NCBI RefSeq assembly: GCF_000170755.1
Contig: NZ_ABCK01000036.1
Span: 1 to 45,000, forward strand
Reading direction: 5' to 3'
DNA length: 45,000 nucleotides
DNA from: Lentisphaera araneosa HTCC2155
GTDB lineage: Bacteria; Verrucomicrobiota; Lentisphaeria; Lentisphaerales; Lentisphaeraceae
Position 1 is the stretch's first letter, and the number at the start of each line of letters is the position of its first letter. The position numbers and the translations under genes were made by a program. The notes beneath the pieces were generated by a model. The model worked only from the letters and a program-made list of their open reading frames with translations. It made no database searches and was not told the origin of the DNA. Of this stretch, positions 17,522 to 25,963 are shown piece by piece.

Positions 17522-19066
17522 ATGGATTGGCTTAAGCTTTTGAACAAGCTTTCAGAATCAGCTGCTTTAGACAGCTCAAACAAGGGACTCGAGAGGGAGG
17601 CACTTCGTTTCGTCAAGGGCGGGCGTATGGCTCTAGGTTCTCACCCAGAAGCCTATGGCTCTGCCCTCTGCCACAGTTCAATTACAACCGATTTTTCTGA
17701 AGCCTTGCTCGAATTAGTCACACCTATTTTTGATAAGAGCGACGATCTCATCCATTTCCTTAGTAATCTACATTATTTTATTCACAAAAACTTACCTGAA
17801 GGCGAAAACCTTTGGTCTTCATCCATGCCATGCGACTTAGTAGATGACATTCCGATTGCTGAATATGGACCTTCGGGTGCTGGCGAATTCCGTAAAGTTT
17901 ATCGCCGTGGCCTTTCCTACCGCTATGGAAAAAAAATGCAGACAATTGCTGGTCTTCATTTCAATTTCTCTCCTAGTGAAGATTTTTGGACAAACCTCGC
18001 CAAGATTAAAGAAAGCGAAAATGATCAAGATTTCCGATCACAGCACTACTTTTCTTTATTGAGAAACTTCCGATCCTATAACTGGTTCGTCAACTACCTC
18101 TTTGGTGCTTCTCCAGCCTTTCACGAGAGCTTCAGTGAACTTGTGGACTCAGAATTAAAAGAAAAAATCGGGCCCGAGACCTACTGCATGCCAGAAGCTG
18201 TTTCCGTTCGCATGAGTGATGCAGGATACACGACCTCACGCCAAGGCAACCTCAACATCTCAGTCAACACCCTGGACGAATACACCGAGGGCTTACAGAA
18301 AGCCGTTACCGAAACTGATGAACAATGGGCTAAGTTACCCAAAGTTGATGATGAAGGTCCAACTCAATTGACCGACAATTTCCTCCAAGCTGAATTTGAG
18401 TATTACTCGACGATTCGACCCAAGCCAAACCCAAAAAATCCCCGTCGACCCCTAGTCGCTTTAAAACAAGATGGAGTCGAGTATATCGAAGTTCGCACCC
18501 TGGACATCAACCCTTTTGAACCGCTGGGCATTTGCAAAGCACAAATTGATTTCATGGAAGTTTTCCTCTATTACCTCATCTGCAAAGAAAGCTCTCCCGA
18601 AACTGATAAATCCCGTGAATGCTCACGCGACAATCTCATGCGAGTCACTGTCCAAGGACGAAAAAAAGACCTGCGTTTGCGCTGCCCGCAAAATGACGAA
18701 TTCGATCTCCATAAAGCCTGCACAAGGATTTTCTATGACCTCAAGAAAGTCGCCGATATCCTTGATAAAAGCCGCAAGACTAAAGATTTCAGCCAAGCCA
18801 TCGCAGAAATAGAAAAACGTCTCACAAAGCCAGAGTTACTTCCTTCAAATCGCGTTATTCAAGCCTTAGAAAATGAGAGCTTCTTAGGTTTAACCGAAGC
18901 ACTCTCTGAGCAACATCAACAATCGTTCAAAAACTTTGATGCCGATGCTAACTTGCAAGCCGCTTTCCAAGAGGCTTCTACCCTGTCCCTTGAAAAACAA
19001 AAAGAAATTGAGCGTGAAGGCCCAGACTACCCAACTTACCTCAAACAATTTCTAAACATGGATTAA
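17522..19066 (+). CDS. gshA: Glutamate-cysteine ligase (E. coli type)
   Basis: This 514-residue enzyme joins glutamate and cysteine through the gamma-carboxyl group, the first and rate-limiting step of glutathione synthesis. It matches the proteobacterial GshA group in length (E. coli 518) and in sequence: NKGLEREALRFVK, HSSITTDFSEALLELVTP, GLHFNFSPS and SYNWFVNYLFGASPAF. The start has AGGA upstream. No gshB is in the window, so glutathione itself requires a second gene elsewhere. It is noteworthy that a phytochelatin-synthase-like gene and a gamma-glutamyltransferase lie at 34987-37380 in the same window. The small zinc-binding protein gene follows after 1 base. Confidence 0.95.
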   Translation: MDWLKLLNKLSESAALDSSNKGLEREALRFVKGGRMALGSHPEAYGSALCHSSITTDFSEALLELVTPIFDKSDDLIHFLSNLHYFIHKNLPEGENLWSSSMPCDLVDDIPIAEYGPSGAGEFRKVYRRGLSYRYGKKMQTIAGLHFNFSPSEDFWTNLAKIKESENDQDFRSQHYFSLLRNFRSYNWFVNYLFGASPAFHESFSELVDSELKEKIGPETYCMPEAVSVRMSDAGYTTSRQGNLNISVNTLDEYTEGLQKAVTETDEQWAKLPKVDDEGPTQLTDNFLQAEFEYYSTIRPKPNPKNPRRPLVALKQDGVEYIEVRTLDINPFEPLGICKAQIDFMEVFLYYLICKESSPETDKSRECSRDNLMRVTVQGRKKDLRLRCPQNDEFDLHKACTRIFYDLKKVADILDKSRKTKDFSQAIAEIEKRLTKPELLPSNRVIQALENESFLGLTEALSEQHQQSFKNFDADANLQAAFQEASTLSLEKQKEIEREGPDYPTYLKQFLNMD

Positions 19067-19067
19067 A

Positions 19068-19325
19068 ATGAATTGCCCTAAACACCCCGAGTCGACTCAA
19101 ACTCAGTCCTGCTTATCTTGTGGCACTGATATTTGCGGACTCTGCAAAAATCCTCAAGGCAAAGTTGCTAAAATTTGTGCTGCCTGTTTAAAAAGCGAAG
19201 GAATTTCTTCGGAGAGTTTGAGCCCAAAAGTTAAAGCCAAACTCTGTCTGAGTTTGGCTCTAGTTCTAAGCATTTTAATTATGGCTTATTATTACGTCGA
19301 CATGTCGATAAAAGCTCAGCCCTGA
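19068..19325 (+). CDS. B-box-like zinc-binding membrane protein (85 aa)
   Basis: This short protein begins with a Cys/His array of the B-box zinc-finger type: Cys3, His6, Cys15, Cys18, Cys23, Cys26, Cys37 and Cys40, enough for two zinc ions. After a linker, one hydrophobic segment (about residues 56-75) should span the membrane, leaving a short tail. Bacterial B-box-like heads are often found on small or larger membrane proteins of unknown role. It follows gshA by one base and is probably expressed with it. Its last 10 bases overlap the convergent xthA. Confidence 0.75.
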   Translation: MNCPKHPESTQTQSCLSCGTDICGLCKNPQGKVAKICAACLKSEGISSESLSPKVKAKLCLSLALVLSILIMAYYYVDMSIKAQP

Positions 19326-20092
19326 GAGCTCTCTAGCTCGATGCTCACTGGACAGTGATCCGAACCTAAGACTTCCTGCATGATGCCTGCATCAAGAACT
19401 CGATCACGAGCACTTTCACTCACACAGAAGTAATCAATGCGCCAACCCACATTTCGGCTTCTTGCTCCACCGCGGTAGGACCACCAAGAATACTCATCCG
19501 GATTTTGATTGAACATTCGAAAAGTATCCACATGACCTGCAGCCAAAAACTTGTCCATCCAATTGCGCTCTTGGATGGAGTAACCAGGGTTCTTTTCATT
19601 AGCCTTCGGGTTCTTCAAGTCAATAGCTTTGTGAGCGACATTGAAATCCCCGCATAAAACACAGGCTTTATCGCTATACTTTTCTTTGAGTTGCTCAATC
19701 AATGCATCGCCAAACTCTAAGCGATAATCAATCCGTTTCAATTCAGCCTGAGCATTGGGGAAGTAGACGCCAAATAGATAGAAATCGCTATATTCCGCAA
19801 TAATCACGCGCCCTTCACGATCAAATTCTTCGATTCCTAAACCTTCGATGACGCGAATCGGCTCAATTCGACTATAAATTGCCACACTTGAATAGCCTTT
19901 TTTCTCACCCGAATGCCAATAGGAAGTATAATTGCCAATATTGATGAGCTCATCACTTAACTGCTCTTTGTGAGCTTTAGTTTCCTGGAGGCAAATCACA
20001 TCCGCATCCCAGCTTTGCATCAAATCTACGAAGCCCTTTTTTTCAACGGCTCGAATGCCATTGACATTCCATGAAATTAGTTTCACACTCAT
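19316..20092 (-). CDS. xthA: Exodeoxyribonuclease III
   Basis: This 258-residue protein is an ExoIII-type apurinic/apyrimidinic endonuclease and 3'-exonuclease that starts base-excision repair. The family motifs are SWNVNGIRAVEKKGF, ICLQETKA with the metal-binding Glu, GDFNVAH with Asp and Asn, and a terminal GSDHCPVSIEL with the catalytic Asp-His. The WWSYRGGARSRNVGWRIDY block is typical of the ExoIII/ExoA type. I set the start at the ATG (20092), where AAGG stands 7 bases upstream; a TTG two codons earlier is less likely. It is separated by about 200 bases from the divergent gene of unknown function. Confidence 0.95.
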   Translation of the reverse strand: MSVKLISWNVNGIRAVEKKGFVDLMQSWDADVICLQETKAHKEQLSDELINIGNYTSYWHSGEKKGYSSVAIYSRIEPIRVIEGLGIEEFDREGRVIIAEYSDFYLFGVYFPNAQAELKRIDYRLEFGDALIEQLKEKYSDKACVLCGDFNVAHKAIDLKNPKANEKNPGYSIQERNWMDKFLAAGHVDTFRMFNQNPDEYSWWSYRGGARSRNVGWRIDYFCVSESARDRVLDAGIMQEVLGSDHCPVSIELESSQG

Positions 20093-20302
20093 TTTCAAAC
20101 CTTACTGTTTCTTATGTTTATTGCATAGAAAATAAGAGCTTTGACCAATTCTGCTTCTCCTAGGCTAGAAAAAAAGACTTTTTTTACGGCTTTTCTCATT
20201 TCCACCCCATGAAATACTTTACACTTTTCACTATCTAAGTCTATTAAATGAATCCGGATATAACAACTAAGCATTATCGAGTATGAGAATAGGAGCTCAA
20301 CA

Positions 20303-22012
20303 ATGACGAATGGAACTCAAGAATATCCCGCCGATGCCTTTTTAACTGAAATCAAAACAGTTATCAACGCCATTCCCGTAGACAAACTCAAAAGCAATAT
20401 CATTGACTTCGCTAGCGAACTCCCCGTTGATAAACGTTTGGAATTTTTCCAGGCAATTGCCTTTGAAGATATCGATGAAGTTAACGAGAGCGAAGTCGAC
20501 TTTGATGACGACCTCCAACTCATTGACGATGTTGAATCCTTCTACAAAAAAATCTCAATGGGCTTCTACGATCATTCCCTCGATATTGAAAACCCCAAAG
20601 AACTTCCCGCTTGGGTCGATGACATGGACGTCCTTTTCGCCCGTACAAACGACGCCTTCCTCAACGTAGAATATGCCAAAGCAGCCCGCTCCTATTCCTT
20701 CCTATTCTCTGCTTTACACGTGGCTGAAGACATTGCTGTTGAACACCAACTCTATTCTGCACAAGACATCGTCATTACAGACATTACTGCTGCTAAATCT
20801 CGCTACTTACGCAGTGCTTTTGAAATCACTGAAGTCGAAGGTCGCCCTGCTGAAATCTATGACATTTTACAGGAGAACTTAGCCTTAGGTGAAGGTCGCT
20901 GTGGTCTCACACTTATTAATGACGCCTTTCCCTTCTCCGATGAAGAACTCGAAGCCTTCCTCCCCGAATGGTTGAAGTACCTCAAAAACCACGCCGTCAA
21001 CGAACCTGATTTCGAATCGCTACGTCTCTGGCTCATTCGCGAAGCCCTCTTCCTTCTACAAGGGGTTGAAGGCATGGAAGAAGAAGCTGAAAGAACAGGG
21101 CAGCAGCACCCTGAACTCTTCTTCGACATCGTCACTCACTACCTAGAAGATAATGATCTTTTAAAAGCAGAAGAAACCTGTATGAAGGGCATCAAAGTTG
21201 TCAAAGCTCCTCACAAACGCGCCGTCCTAGCCGACTGGCTTGCGGAAATTGCAGAACGCGATGGTGACACACTGCTTGCACTTAAATATCGCCACGAAGC
21301 TTGGCGTATGGAACCTGACCAACGTCGTCTTGTCACTTGGTGCAACACTGTCCACCAAGCTCCTGACGATAGCGCTCTTCAAGATGAAATTGAGTTCCTC
21401 GAGAAACTGGGTGGACACGGTCGACTCATGGCCATGTTGCAAGCACTAACTGGTGATTATGAAGCCATCAACAAACGTCTTCTTAACTGCGATCCACTTG
21501 GTTGGAAGTCTGCTCGTCACCCTGGCAACTTTTTACTCCCCTTCACACTTATTCTCATTGCTGAATTAAAAAAAATCCCAGATCATTCCCAAATTAAAGT
21601 TATTTCTGAAGACATGAAAGGGATTTTTGTCCGTTGGTCACAAGAAATGGAAATCGAAAACAACCAAGATCTCCACACCTACATGGACTACCTCTTCCCA
21701 GCCCTCCAGCGTCACCCTATTAGTGAAGAAATGCGTATCACCCTCACGCGCTCAGTCCACAGTGTTCTTCTCAAGCGAATTCGTTCCGTTAGCAAAGACC
21801 AATTGCGTTATGCTTACAACCGCGTTGCAATCCAGGCCACTGCATTTGTGGAAGCCGCCGTCATGTGCTCTCGTGAAGCAATGGCTGAGAAATTTCTCAG
21901 CACTGTTCGCAGCCGTATCCTACGTAACAAAACCCTGCGCGCTGAACTCAAAATCGCCATGAATTACTCAAAAGTCATCCCCGAAAACTTCATCAAAGGC
22001 GTAAGTATTTAA
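20303..22012 (+). CDS. Large helical protein of unknown function (569 aa)
   Basis: I do not recognise a named family. The protein is acidic and almost entirely alpha-helical, with no signal peptide or membrane segment. Residues 270-350 look like helical repeats (EETCMKGIKVVKAPHKRAVL, then DGDTLLALKYRHEAWRMEPD), similar in style to the TPR-like repeat regions of SWIM-zinc-finger and DUF6880 proteins. Those match only part of the length here, and no SWIM Cys/His motif is seen. The start has AGGAG nearby. It stands alone: 204 bases after xthA's start and 112 before the DUF1080 gene. A scaffold or protein-interaction role is the most one can suggest. Confidence 0.75.
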   Translation: MTNGTQEYPADAFLTEIKTVINAIPVDKLKSNIIDFASELPVDKRLEFFQAIAFEDIDEVNESEVDFDDDLQLIDDVESFYKKISMGFYDHSLDIENPKELPAWVDDMDVLFARTNDAFLNVEYAKAARSYSFLFSALHVAEDIAVEHQLYSAQDIVITDITAAKSRYLRSAFEITEVEGRPAEIYDILQENLALGEGRCGLTLINDAFPFSDEELEAFLPEWLKYLKNHAVNEPDFESLRLWLIREALFLLQGVEGMEEEAERTGQQHPELFFDIVTHYLEDNDLLKAEETCMKGIKVVKAPHKRAVLADWLAEIAERDGDTLLALKYRHEAWRMEPDQRRLVTWCNTVHQAPDDSALQDEIEFLEKLGGHGRLMAMLQALTGDYEAINKRLLNCDPLGWKSARHPGNFLLPFTLILIAELKKIPDHSQIKVISEDMKGIFVRWSQEMEIENNQDLHTYMDYLFPALQRHPISEEMRITLTRSVHSVLLKRIRSVSKDQLRYAYNRVAIQATAFVEAAVMCSREAMAEKFLSTVRSRILRNKTLRAELKIAMNYSKVIPENFIKGVSI

Positions 22013-22124
22013 TCTTGCTTTAATGAGCATTTAGCTTAAGGCTTATACGCTAGTTCTTTCAAAGATTATCCATCTTGATAGGACACAATTCAGTAGGTCA
22101 TACTAACTTTATGAAAGAGAGATT

Positions 22125-22814
22125 ATGAAACTAATACTGACTAAATTATTTTGCTTTTCATTATTTGCCGGCGGTCTCATAGCGGCTGACAAAAACGTCA
22201 ATGAAGCTAGTGAACCCAAAGTACAGAGTAAAGAGTCTATTAACCTCATAGCAGATAATTCTCTGAAGGCATGGAAAGTGACTTCGTCACTTTGGTCAAT
22301 CTCTGATAATGTTATCATCGGTGACACAGGAAAAGAAAAACCTCAAAAGCCCGAGTGGCTGTACACTAAACAAAAATTTGGTGATTTTCTTTTTACTAGC
22401 GAATTCAAACTCACAGGAAGTATCGCTCCCAATAGCGGCATTTATTATCGAGTAAAACCCTTCATTTTTGATCGCATCAAGAAAAAAGGAGCTTTTGAAG
22501 TGGCCTCTGGCTACGAGTATGACCTCTCTTATAACAAGTTCTTAGGATCCCTAGGTGATTGGTATGCCCGCCCTTCCTTACGTATTTTTCCAGATAATAA
22601 GATAACAGCTCAATTGATCAAAAAGAACGACTGGAATCGCGCAACTATTCGTGCGAAATCTAATCGCTTAGAATACTGGTTAAATGGAGTCAAAATAATG
22701 GATTTTATTGATCATGACCCCAAGGCTTCACAGTCGGGAGTAATCGGCTTACAAATTCACGATGGCGCATTAATGAAAATTGAATTTCGAAAGATGCATA
22801 TTCTCCCTCTTTAA
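22125..22814 (+). CDS. Exported DUF1080 (3-keto-disaccharide hydrolase-like) protein
   Basis: This 229-residue protein has a signal peptide (about residues 1-21, ending near GGLIAA) and a DUF1080 jelly-roll domain related to concanavalin-like lectins. Recognisable parts are NSLKAWKV, the SGIYYRVKPF strand, YEYDLSYNKF, and the C-terminal SGVIGLQIHDGALMKIEFRK. Some members hydrolyse 3-keto-disaccharides; many in PVC bacteria act with sulfatases and glycoside hydrolases on polysaccharides. Neither is present next to this gene, so the substrate is unknown. The ribosome binding site is GAGAG-like just upstream. The repeat array begins 70 bases after its stop. Confidence 0.85.
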   Translation: MKLILTKLFCFSLFAGGLIAADKNVNEASEPKVQSKESINLIADNSLKAWKVTSSLWSISDNVIIGDTGKEKPQKPEWLYTKQKFGDFLFTSEFKLTGSIAPNSGIYYRVKPFIFDRIKKKGAFEVASGYEYDLSYNKFLGSLGDWYARPSLRIFPDNKITAQLIKKNDWNRATIRAKSNRLEYWLNGVKIMDFIDHDPKASQSGVIGLQIHDGALMKIEFRKMHILPL

Positions 22815-22884
22815 AAAAGCCTTAACTCAAAATAAAGAATATGTCATACACCATTCATTTCTGACTAATAACTACAACCCTTTA

Positions 22885-23087
22885 GAAAATCAAGGACAGG
22901 CCTTAATAGAAAATCAAGGACAGGCCTTAAAAAAAGCTGAAGAAAGAAAATCAAGGACAGGCCTTAAAAAAAGCTGATAGAAAATCAAGGACAGAAAATC
23001 AAGGACAGGCCTTAAAAAAAGCTGATAGAAAATCAAGGACAGGCCTTAAAAAATAGAAAATCAAGGACAGGCCTTAAAAAAAGCTGA
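22885..23087 (+). repeat. Direct-repeat array with a 22-base core
   Basis: The core GAAAATCAAGGACAGGCCTT, followed by AA, occurs in full at 22885, 22909, 22946, 22994, 23028 and 23056, with a truncated copy (first 14 bases) at 22980. Start-to-start distances are 24, 37, 34, 14, 34 and 28. Between cores is a variable A-rich tail, in its longest form AAAAAGCTGATA. The core contains AAGG and CCTT separated by 5 bases, so each unit may form a small hairpin. No unique spacers occur, so it is not a CRISPR array. It lies between the DUF1080 gene and the transposase gene. Confidence 0.92.
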
Positions 23088-23093
23088 TTGAAT

Positions 23094-23118
23094 AGAGTCT
23101 CAAATCGGGACTCTTTTT
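23094..23118 (+). terminator. Possible weak terminator after the repeat array
   Basis: AGAGTC (23094-23099) pairs with GACTCT (23109-23114) across a 9-base loop and is followed by a short T-run. The stem is only 6 base pairs, so it is a candidate at best. It could end transcription through the repeats from the DUF1080 gene. Confidence 0.4.
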
Positions 23119-23315
23119 CTGAATTTAGGGACTTTGAAATTACCTGTAAAAAGTCATTTTCTGTTTTAGTTGCATATGGAGTGAGGAATCTGAGCAAATT
23201 CTTAGCCGATTGAGTACAAATTTAGCTAAAATAACAACGACTTAATCAAAACGGTTTAAAATTCGTCCTAATTAAGTCTGATGTTATTGATCAATAACTG
23301 TGCATCCCCACCTAT

Positions 23316-24284
23316 TCAGCCCGCGGGGTTTCCCCGCCTTCGAGGTTTAAGTGAATAAATATCGTTCCAGTCATCTTCAGTGTAAGGCTTATGAATCCTC
23401 TTCCATTTCATCTTGTCGGAGAATTTGGCCAACTTCTCTCGAACGAAAGCTTCTGAGCCAATTACTAGGCATTTAGTAAAGAATCTACATTTGTGAATAA
23501 AGAGATCATCCCACTGGAGTGCCTCCGCGGACAGATTAGATTCTGTCCGCAGATATTCCCTGACAGTTTTTGAATCCGCATTCTTATAACGACGCAAACC
23601 AAGCATATAAGCCCTAAAAACCTCCCTAAAATGCTTTTGTTTATCTTTGATACCTACTGCCACAATGTTACGACAAAAGAGATCAAAGAAGTCATTATCA
23701 CAATTTCCAACACCTCCACCTGCCAAACGATCAGCATATCCACAGAAAAAGAAATCCTTTGGGTCAGTGACAATCCCTGCTCGAACTGGATTTAAAGAGA
23801 TATAAGCCATCACTCGAAGTAATGAATCCGATTGATGAGAAACCTCCACCATTTCAGAATCAAATCTTTGACCGAACAAACGTCCCCACGAGTTGTGGAC
23901 TCGATTAAACCATTGGACAAAACGTTGCTCAAAGTTCCCAATAACAAATGAGATGTCATGGATTTTCTCTTTAAAATCATCTTTCTGTTTTGAATTAATA
24001 AAGTTAACTTCATCATTATTTTTATATAGCCTGTAACGGGCAAGCAACTCCACATCATCCATGTGAGACATTGGAGGGATCTTGATGAATAAATGAAAAT
24101 GGTTACCCATAAAGACATAATCAATCACCTCATAACTCAACTTTGCGCGCCCCGCAAACAATAGTTCTTTAAGTTTATACTTTTCTCGATCCTTAAATAA
24201 CATTCTGCCGCCGGCAATTCGATTAGTCACTAAATAGTAGACTGCTTGATCTGCACATTTTTCCTTTATACGATTATGAATCAT
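23316..24284 (-). mobile_element. REP-associated Y1-type transposase (RAYT, IS200-like)
   Basis: This 322-residue protein carries the Y1 transposase fold of the IS200/REP-associated family: NRIAGGRMLFKD, then VFMGNHFHLFIKIP with the His-x-His (HUH) pair that binds the metal, and a C-terminal VQWFNRVHNSWGRLFGQRFD and YISLNPVRAGIV typical of RAYT proteins. These enzymes cut single-stranded DNA and mobilise or maintain hairpin repeats. I set the start at the ATG at 24284 with AAGGAG six bases upstream; the frame is open further to 24407 but that part is not family-like. A long C-terminal part (from about residue 200) is more divergent. The last codons encode a GC-rich hairpin. It looks intact. 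Confidence 0.88.
23323..23337. repeat. GC-rich hairpin in the 3' end of the transposase gene
   Basis: GCGGGG (23323-23328) pairs with CCCCGC (23332-23337) across a TTT loop. It lies within the last codons of the transposase and is strikingly GC-rich against its surroundings. Y1 transposases recognise hairpins near element ends, so this may be an end signal. Confidence 0.6.
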
Positions 24285-24592
24285 AAACATCTCCTTACCA
24301 ATGTAGTAAGAATATATGAGTCCACTTGTACGAAAGCAAAGCCCAACTTTTGTACTTAAGCAAAATGTTGTAAGGTAGCCAAGCACCAAAGTGCTGAGAC
24401 ACCCCAAGTAACTTGCTTGAATGTTTAGGACTTGAACTGGAAAAAAAACAATACTTCTTTAGAATAGGTAGATTAATTTTTAGGACCATAATTAGCTGGT
24501 GAATTTCACAATAATTGATGCTGGTTAATAATGACTTACAATTTACAAACTTATCTCCCCTTTGGAGTGTAAGTACAAAGAAGGATTTTTAG
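24285..24592. other. 308-base intergenic region with hairpins and the thrC promoter
   Basis: The left part, just upstream of the transposase start, contains two hairpins: 24328-24336 with 24347-24355 (9 pairs, one wobble) and 24382-24386 with 24391-24395 (5 pairs, CAAA loop). The right part contains a likely promoter for thrC. No gene is visible. Confidence 0.55.
24515..24542 (+). promoter_or_regulatory. Candidate sigma-70 promoter for thrC-hom
   Basis: TTGATG (24515-24520) and TACAAT (24537-24542), spaced by 16 bases, resemble -35 and -10 elements. The predicted transcript starts about 45 bases before the thrC ATG. Judged by eye only. Confidence 0.45.
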
Positions 24593-25963
24593 ATGAAGTA
24601 CAGAAGTACACGTGGTCAAACTGATGAGCTCCCATTCATGGACGCCATCCTCACTGGCCAAGCTCCAGATGGCGGTTTATTCCTACCCTCTGAGCTTCCC
24701 GACTTTTCCGATAAACTCGATAGCTGGAGAGACCTCAGCTATACTGAACTGGCTTTCGAAATCATGTCTGTTTTCGCCAATGATATCCCCCAGGATGATC
24801 TTAAGGAAATTATTGAAAAAGCTTACAGTACTTTTCGTGATGATGAAATCACCCCATTAGCTCCTGCAGGCAAAAACCTCATCCTCGAACTTTTCCATGG
24901 CCCCACACTTGCTTTTAAAGATGTAGCACTACAATTTCTCGGCCGACTTTTTGACTATATTCTCGAACAACGCGACCTCAAACTTAATATTCTCGCTGCC
25001 ACTTCTGGCGACACCGGTAGTGCTGCTATTTATGGCCTAAAAGATTCTGAGCGCGTTCATGTTTTTGTCATGCACCCCCATAATCGCACAAGTAAAATCC
25101 AAGCTATGCAAATGTGTACTGTGAATCAAAAAAACATTCACAACATTGCCGTTGAAGGTAGCTTTGATGATTGCCAAGGGATGATGAAGGACATCTTCAA
25201 CCAACTCGATTTCAAGAAGCAATACGACTTAGGTGCTGTAAACTCAGTGAACTGGGGACGTTTGCTCGCACAAACTGTTTACTATTTCTACGCTTATTTC
25301 CGTGCCACTGAAAACAATCAGCAAAAACTTAGTTTCTCAGTCCCCACGGGTAACTTTGGCGATATTTTTGCCGGCTACCTCGCTGCAAAAATGGGCCTAC
25401 CCATTAAGAAACTTTATCTTGCAACAAACGAGAACGATGTTCTCTGTCGTGCTTTCGATACTGGCATCTACAAAAAAGGCACCGTTCACCACAGTGTGAG
25501 TCCATCGATGGATATTCAGTTGGCCAGTAATTTTGAACGCTACCTTTTTTATAGCTGTGGCCAAGACGCTACAAAACTCAGATCTCTCATGGAAGAATTT
25601 AAAGCTAAAGGTGAACTTCATTACGATATCAGTTGCGAGCTCATCGAGGCTAAACGCTGTGATACCGAAACAACCTTAGCCACTATCAAAAATTATAGCG
25701 AAGAGAATGATTACGTCTTAGATCCTCATACAGCAACAGGTGTTCACGTCGCTGATCTCTTAGCCCCAGATGAGCAAATTGTCTGCTTAGCTACGGCTCA
25801 TTCAGGCAAATTCCCCGAGTCAATCAAACTCGCCTGTGGCGAAGTCATTGGCAACCACCCCATTTTAGATGCTCTTAGCGAAGACGACATGAAATATCAA
25901 GTCGCAGATGCGCACACAGAGACAATTAAATCAATCATCGTTAAAACCCTCGAGGAAGCATAG
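24593..25963 (+). CDS. thrC: Threonine synthase
   Basis: This 456-residue enzyme converts O-phosphohomoserine to threonine using pyridoxal phosphate. The N-terminal YRSTRGQTDELPFMDAIL and the cofactor-lysine motif HGPTLAFKDVALQFLG (Lys109) identify the bacterial/fungal class of ThrC. The phosphate-binding loop follows as ATSGDTGSAAI. AAGGA lies 8 bases before the ATG. The homoserine dehydrogenase gene begins immediately after the TAG, so both enzymes of the aspartate-to-threonine branch are made from one transcript. Homoserine kinase (thrB) is not in the window. Confidence 0.96.
   Translation: MKYRSTRGQTDELPFMDAILTGQAPDGGLFLPSELPDFSDKLDSWRDLSYTELAFEIMSVFANDIPQDDLKEIIEKAYSTFRDDEITPLAPAGKNLILELFHGPTLAFKDVALQFLGRLFDYILEQRDLKLNILAATSGDTGSAAIYGLKDSERVHVFVMHPHNRTSKIQAMQMCTVNQKNIHNIAVEGSFDDCQGMMKDIFNQLDFKKQYDLGAVNSVNWGRLLAQTVYYFYAYFRATENNQQKLSFSVPTGNFGDIFAGYLAAKMGLPIKKLYLATNENDVLCRAFDTGIYKKGTVHHSVSPSMDIQLASNFERYLFYSCGQDATKLRSLMEEFKAKGELHYDISCELIEAKRCDTETTLATIKNYSEENDYVLDPHTATGVHVADLLAPDEQIVCLATAHSGKFPESIKLACGEVIGNHPILDALSEDDMKYQVADAHTETIKSIIVKTLEEA

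Larger units (their letters stand above)
22815..23315. other. 501-base gene-free stretch holding the repeat array
   Basis: Apart from the direct-repeat array and the weak terminator, no coding frame with a convincing start or family signal is visible. A short frame across the first repeats exists only because the repeat is stop-free in that frame. The stretch from 23120 to 23315 shows no clear structure and is AT-rich; the transposase gene ends at its right border. Confidence 0.7.

Noticed and set aside
22885-23087. CRISPR array
   Set aside because: The cores are separated by only 2 to about 15 bases of similar A-rich sequence, with no unique spacers and no cas genes nearby.
24285-24407. N-terminal extension of the transposase
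   Set aside because: The added residues are not like the family, and AAGGAG is well placed for the ATG at 24284.
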